The position numbers and the translations under genes are program-made. Positions 45,878 through 49,587 of a stretch of 49,587 bases of DNA are shown piece by piece (position 1 is the stretch's first letter; every line of letters begins with the position of its first letter). Below the pieces are notes generated by a model that worked only from the letters and a program-made list of their open reading frames with translations, was not told the DNA's origin and did not search any database. The stretch comes from Streptomyces ipomoeae 91-03 (lineage in GTDB: Bacteria > Actinomycetota > Actinomycetes > Streptomycetales > Streptomycetaceae): positions 1 to 49,587 of the forward strand of contig NZ_AEJC01000356.1 of assembly GCF_000317595.1 (NCBI RefSeq). Direction: 5' to 3'.

Positions 45878-47059
45878 TCAGGGGTGGAGGAGGACGAGGT
45901 CGTCCCTGTGTACGACCTCTCGTTCGTACGCGGGACCCAGCTCGCGCGCCAGTTCCCGGGTCGAGCGCCCGATCAGCTGGGGGATCTCCTTGGCGTCGAA
46001 GCTGACCAGCCCGCGCGCCACGGCCCGGCCCGTGCTGTCGCGCAGTTCGACGGGGTCGCCCGCGGTGAAGTCGCCCTCGACCGCCGCGATGCCGGCCGGC
46101 AGCAGTGACTTGCGCCGGTCGACGACCGCGCGCACGGCGCCGTCGTCGAGGGTGAGCGAGCCCTGCGGGGTGGAGGCGTGCTGGAGCCAGAGCAGCCGGT
46201 CGGCGGAGCGCTTGCCGGTGGGGTGGAAGTAGGTACCGGTGTCCCGCCCGGTCAGGGCGTCGGCCGCGTGGATCGCGCTGGTCAGGACGACGGGGATACC
46301 GGCGGCTGCCGCGATCCGGGCCGCCTCGACCTTGGTGACCATGCCGCCGGTGCCGACGCCGGCCTTGCCGGTGCTGCCGATCTCGACGTGCGCGAGGTCC
46401 TCGGGGCTCCTGACCTCCGCTATCCGTGAGGTGCCGGGCTTGCTGGGGTCGCCGTCGTAGACGCCGTCGACGTCGGAGAGCAGGACCAGCAGGTCGGCGC
46501 GGACGAGGTGGGCGACGAGGGCGGCGAGGCGGTCGTTGTCACCGAAGCGGATCTCGTCCGTGGCAACGGTGTCGTTCTCGTTGACGACCGGCAGGGCGCC
46601 CATCGCGAGGAGCTTGTCGAGGGTGCGGGAGGCGTTGCGGTGGTGGGAGCGGCGGCTCATGTCGTCGGAGGTGAGGAGCACCTGGCCGACGCGGATGCCG
46701 TAGCGGGCGCAGGAGGCGGTGTAGCGGGCCACGAGGAGGCCCTGGCCGACGCTGGCGGCGGCCTGCTGGCGGGCGAGGTCCTTGGGGCGGCGGCGCAGGC
46801 CCAGCGGGGCGAGCCCGGCGGCGATGGCGCCGGACGAGACGAGGACGATCTCCCGCTCTCCTCCGCCCACCCGTCTCCCACCACCACCCTCAACCGAGGC
46901 CCTTCGGGCCGCCCCCGTCTTTCGGGCCTTGGCCAGGACGTCCACGAGGGCGTCCACCCGGTCCGCGTCGAGGCCTCCGGAGGCCGTCGTCAGCGACGAG
47001 GAGCCCACCTTGACGACGATCCGGTGCGCTTCCGCCACCGCCTGCCTTGCCGCTGACAC
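45878..47059 (-). CDS. proB: Glutamate 5-kinase
   Basis: 393 aa from the GTG at 47059, with GGGGA 6 nt upstream; the in-frame TTG at 47071 is less likely. First step of proline synthesis, ATP-dependent phosphorylation of glutamate, the normal feedback point. The amino-acid-kinase domain (RIVVKVGSSSLTT, LVSSGAIAAG, VNENDTVATDE, FGDNDRLAALVA) is followed by a PUA domain (about 295-393). An Arg/Gly-rich stretch (AARRASVEGGGGRRVGGGE) is inserted before EIVLVSSGA, where other ProB proteins have a few residues. Confidence 0.95.
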   Translation of the reverse strand: MSAARQAVAEAHRIVVKVGSSSLTTASGGLDADRVDALVDVLAKARKTGAARRASVEGGGGRRVGGGEREIVLVSSGAIAAGLAPLGLRRRPKDLARQQAAASVGQGLLVARYTASCARYGIRVGQVLLTSDDMSRRSHHRNASRTLDKLLAMGALPVVNENDTVATDEIRFGDNDRLAALVAHLVRADLLVLLSDVDGVYDGDPSKPGTSRIAEVRSPEDLAHVEIGSTGKAGVGTGGMVTKVEAARIAAAAGIPVVLTSAIHAADALTGRDTGTYFHPTGKRSADRLLWLQHASTPQGSLTLDDGAVRAVVDRRKSLLPAGIAAVEGDFTAGDPVELRDSTGRAVARGLVSFDAKEIPQLIGRSTRELARELGPAYEREVVHRDDLVLLHP

Positions 47060-47500
47060 GCGTATCCCCAATTGTTCCGACGAGCCCGGTGTGTGCTCCG
47101 CAATCTACGTGAGGACGCGGACCGGACGCGTCGCCATTTCGCTGGGCGGACGGCGTGACACCACCCCGCGAAGGGCAGCGGTGCCCTTGCCCGAACGGAG
47201 CGGGCTCCCCTTCCCGGGCGGGGTGAACGGCCCTCCACCGGCGGGGTGAACGGAATGCGGCCGTTGCATGGAGGCAGGGCGAAACTCTCCGAGGTTCCGG
47301 GCACTTTGCCCTGTTCACCCCGATTGCCCCGGCGGGAGATTGCCCCCCGGGCTCCCCAGGTCATACGGTCAGGGATCGGCCTCCTCTCTTGGGGCATCCC
47401 TGGGTCGGAAGGCGCCCGGGGGCGCACCTACCGAGGCGGGCCGCCCCCACTACTCTCATTGCCCCCTCCGTCCGTCGCACCCTCCGCAGGAGCCCAGCCC
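47060..47500. promoter_or_regulatory. Divergent upstream region of proB and the glycosyltransferase gene
   Basis: 441 bp without a supported gene. GGCGGGGTGAACGG is directly repeated at 47217-47230 and 47240-47253 (23 bp apart). Its 10-bp core recurs inverted at 47313-47322 (GTTCACCCCG). TACTCT at 47451-47456 is a candidate -10 for the glycosyltransferase gene, giving a leader of about 38 nt with AGGAG before the GTG at 47501. Confidence 0.45.
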
Positions 47501-49576
47501 GTGCCCTCCGCAGGCCTCGCCCCACGCCGCATCGCGCAGCTGTCAGCGCTGCTCGCGATGTTCGCGCTCTTCACGGCCCAGATCGTCTCCGCGCTGCTGC
47601 CGAACATCCCCGTGTTCGTCGCCGCGAGCGCGGCGGGCCTCGTCCTGGACACGTTCCTGCAGTACCGCGACCCCGGGCTGCTCGCCCTGCTGGGCAAGGT
47701 CCGCTTCGACGCGGTGGTGCGCCAGCTGCTGCGCGACATGCTGATCCTGGTGGGGCTGCTGCGCATCGAGGGCATCGACCCGCGGACCGAACAGGCGCCG
47801 CTGCTGGTCGGTGTGTGCGTCTTCTACGCGGTGCACTTCGCCTGCCAGGGCGTCTCGGTGCTGGTCCGCCGCACCCGGACGCTGCCCATCGTGACCCGCA
47901 ACATCGACGCCTCCGCGCTGCGCCTGACCGCCGCCCCGCCGCGCATCCTGGCCCGCCGCCAGGCCCACCGGCTGCTGACGTTCTCCCTGCCGGTCACGGC
48001 CGGTCTGCTGGCCACGGCGACCACGAAGGACGCCACCTGGGGCGGCATGGGCCTCGGCGCCGGTCTCGTCCTGCTCGCGGGCGGCACGGTGTACCTGGCG
48101 ACCTGGCTGCTGCCGAAGCGGCGGGCGAAGAACGAGCAGCAGGTCATGGAGTGGCTGGACGGCTGGCTGGCCGCGTACCGGCCGACCACGGCCATGTACT
48201 TCTCCGGCGGTACGACCTCCGCGTACCAGGCGAACATGTGGCTCTCCACGCTCTCCCAGCTGGAGAAGCCGCTGATCGTGCTGCGTGAGCGTTTCATGGT
48301 GCAGAAGATCGACGCGACGGACGTGCCGGTGATCTGCTTCCCGAAGGTCTCGACGATGTTCTCCCTGGAGAACTCGACGCTGAAGATGATGCTGCACCCG
48401 GCGAACGCCGCGAAGACCTCCCAGGTGCTGCGCATCCCCACCATCAAGCACGCCTTCATCAACCACGGCGAGAGCGACAAGCTCTCCTCCTGCAACCCGT
48501 ACGCGAAGGCGTACGACGAGGTGTGGGTCGCCGGCCCCGCCGCACGCGAGCGGTACGCCCTCGCCGAGGTCGGCGTCGAGGACAAGGACATCGTCGAGGT
48601 CGGCCGCCCGCAGCTGGCGCCGATCCGCCCGTACGCGGGCCCGCCCACCGGCACGTACACGACCGTCCTGTACGCCCCCACCTGGGAGGGCTGGGACGGC
48701 AACCCCGGCAACACCTCCGTGGTCCTGGCCGGCGAGAACATCGTCCGCAAGCTGCTCGCCGACGACAAGGTACGGCTGCTCTACAAGCCGCACCCGATGA
48801 CCGGCTCGGTCGACCCGCGCGCGGGTGCCGCGAACGAGCGCATCAAAGCGATGATCCGCGAGGCCAACACGAAGCGCTCGGGCGCCCGGCCGGGCCCCGA
48901 GGCCGCCGCCGAACTGGCCCGTCGTACCGCCGAGTTGGACAAGCTGACCTCCACCTCCTTCCGTGCCAGCGCGGACGAGATGGAGCGGATGCTGCTCCAG
49001 GGGACGCCGAGCGGGGACCGCGAGGCGGCCATCGCGGAGGCGACACTGGCCTGGGAGAAGGCGTACTGGGCGTCCTTCCCCGAGTGGGAGCACCTCGTCA
49101 TCACCGAGGCGCGGCCCGCGATCTTCGCCTGCTTCAACGCGTCCGACCTGCTGATCAGCGATGTCTCCTCGGTCGTCTCCGACTGGCTGTCCAGCGAGAA
49201 GCCGTACGCCGTCGGCAACACGTCCGGGTTGACGGAGGAGGCGTTCCGTACCGCGTTCCCGACGGTGTCGGCGGGTGTCATCATCGCTCCCGACGCCGCC
49301 GAGGTTCCGGGGCTGCTGGACGCGGTCCGCGACCCGGAGAAGGACGCCTTCGCCAAGGCCCGCGCCACCCTCAAGGAACACCTCCTCGGCCCCTCCGACC
49401 CGCCGTCCATCGTCCGCTTCCGCGCGGCGGTGGAGACGCTGTGCGCCAAGGCCGACGACCGCCGCGTCCGCATGGGGTCCCGCCTCGCCGACGAGATGCC
49501 GGCACCGCGGGAAGCCGACGGGGACGAGGGCGCCGACCCGAGCGACTCGGAGGACGCCGCGAACGCCCAGTTGTAG
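47501..49576 (+). CDS. TagB/TagF-like CDP-glycerol glycerophosphotransferase family protein
   Basis: 691 aa from the GTG at 47501, with AGGAG about 9 nt upstream; earlier in-frame starts run through non-coding sequence. The N-terminal third has about six membrane segments (LSALLAMFALFTAQIVSALL, VLLAGGTVYLATWLL and others). From about residue 215 it is a GT-B-type polyglycerolphosphate/teichoic transferase domain with HAFINHGESDK, YAPTWEGW, KPHPMTGS and DLLISDVSSVVSDWL. It may build or modify a teichoic-acid-like wall polymer. Acceptor and donor are not certain. It is complete within the window. Confidence 0.85.
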   Translation: MPSAGLAPRRIAQLSALLAMFALFTAQIVSALLPNIPVFVAASAAGLVLDTFLQYRDPGLLALLGKVRFDAVVRQLLRDMLILVGLLRIEGIDPRTEQAPLLVGVCVFYAVHFACQGVSVLVRRTRTLPIVTRNIDASALRLTAAPPRILARRQAHRLLTFSLPVTAGLLATATTKDATWGGMGLGAGLVLLAGGTVYLATWLLPKRRAKNEQQVMEWLDGWLAAYRPTTAMYFSGGTTSAYQANMWLSTLSQLEKPLIVLRERFMVQKIDATDVPVICFPKVSTMFSLENSTLKMMLHPANAAKTSQVLRIPTIKHAFINHGESDKLSSCNPYAKAYDEVWVAGPAARERYALAEVGVEDKDIVEVGRPQLAPIRPYAGPPTGTYTTVLYAPTWEGWDGNPGNTSVVLAGENIVRKLLADDKVRLLYKPHPMTGSVDPRAGAANERIKAMIREANTKRSGARPGPEAAAELARRTAELDKLTSTSFRASADEMERMLLQGTPSGDREAAIAEATLAWEKAYWASFPEWEHLVITEARPAIFACFNASDLLISDVSSVVSDWLSSEKPYAVGNTSGLTEEAFRTAFPTVSAGVIIAPDAAEVPGLLDAVRDPEKDAFAKARATLKEHLLGPSDPPSIVRFRAAVETLCAKADDRRVRMGSRLADEMPAPREADGDEGADPSDSEDAANAQL

Positions 49577-49587
49577 TCGCCGGATGC

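Overview
The window is a very GC-rich stretch of a Streptomyces chromosome. Evidence for the genus: third codon positions are almost always G or C, GTG starts are common, several genes have a TANNNT -10 hexamer 6-7 nt before the start codon (leaderless), and there is a rare TTA codon. The housekeeping gene order is also typical: rsmE, dnaJ/hrcA, hemW, lepA, rpsT, holA, comEC/comEA, degV, leuS, rsfS, nadD, proA, proB. I see no prophage, insertion sequence, CRISPR array or secondary-metabolite cluster.

Layout. 1-4700 (minus strand): rsmE overlaps a nitronate monooxygenase gene, then dnaJ abuts hrcA, headed by a perfect CIRCE operator. 4900-6700: a leaderless metallo-beta-lactamase-fold gene, a leaderless DUF3097 gene and a decayed Uma2-like pseudogene. 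6700-8000: hemW. 8000-15300: a divergent signalling module, with a minus-strand RsbW-like ATPase/GAF/PP2C phosphatase facing a soluble poly-HAMP hybrid histidine kinase and an overlapping response regulator. The arrangement resembles the osaC/osaA/osaB osmoadaptation set of S. coelicolor, and the regulator carries the only in-frame TTA codon I noticed. 15300-21500: a long-chain acyl-CoA ligase, lepA, rpsT and holA. 21600-27100: a small acidic protein, comEC, comEA and degV. 27200-31300: a membrane-anchored helical protein, then leuS preceded by a leader peptide with three consecutive Leu codons and an intrinsic terminator.

31500-34600 (plus strand): a two-gene redox module. A six-helix ferric-reductase/cytochrome-b-like membrane protein is translationally coupled to a NuoF-like flavoprotein fused to a ferredoxin. 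34600-35600: two identical tRNA-Ala(GGC) genes bracket two tiny zinc-binding proteins. 35700-40100: a histidine phosphatase, rsfS, an atypical LCP/LytR_C membrane protein, nadD and a 55-aa membrane protein. 40200-43700: a 56-aa membrane protein, an M48 metalloprotease and two adjacent single-span membrane proteins that share an N-terminal cytoplasmic motif and the same leaderless promoter hexamer. 43800-47100: proA, a conserved hypothetical gene and proB. 47500 to the end: a TagB/TagF-like polyglycerolphosphate transferase.

The intergenic DNA holds a dispersed Streptomyces repeat family beyond the stop codons of minus-strand genes, several long terminator hairpins, and short tandem repeats that overlap stop codons. 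The most promising poorly described items are the cytochrome/NuoF-ferredoxin pair, the paired SVVFDE-motif membrane proteins, the osa-like module under possible bldA control, and the repeat array upstream of the acyl-CoA ligase.
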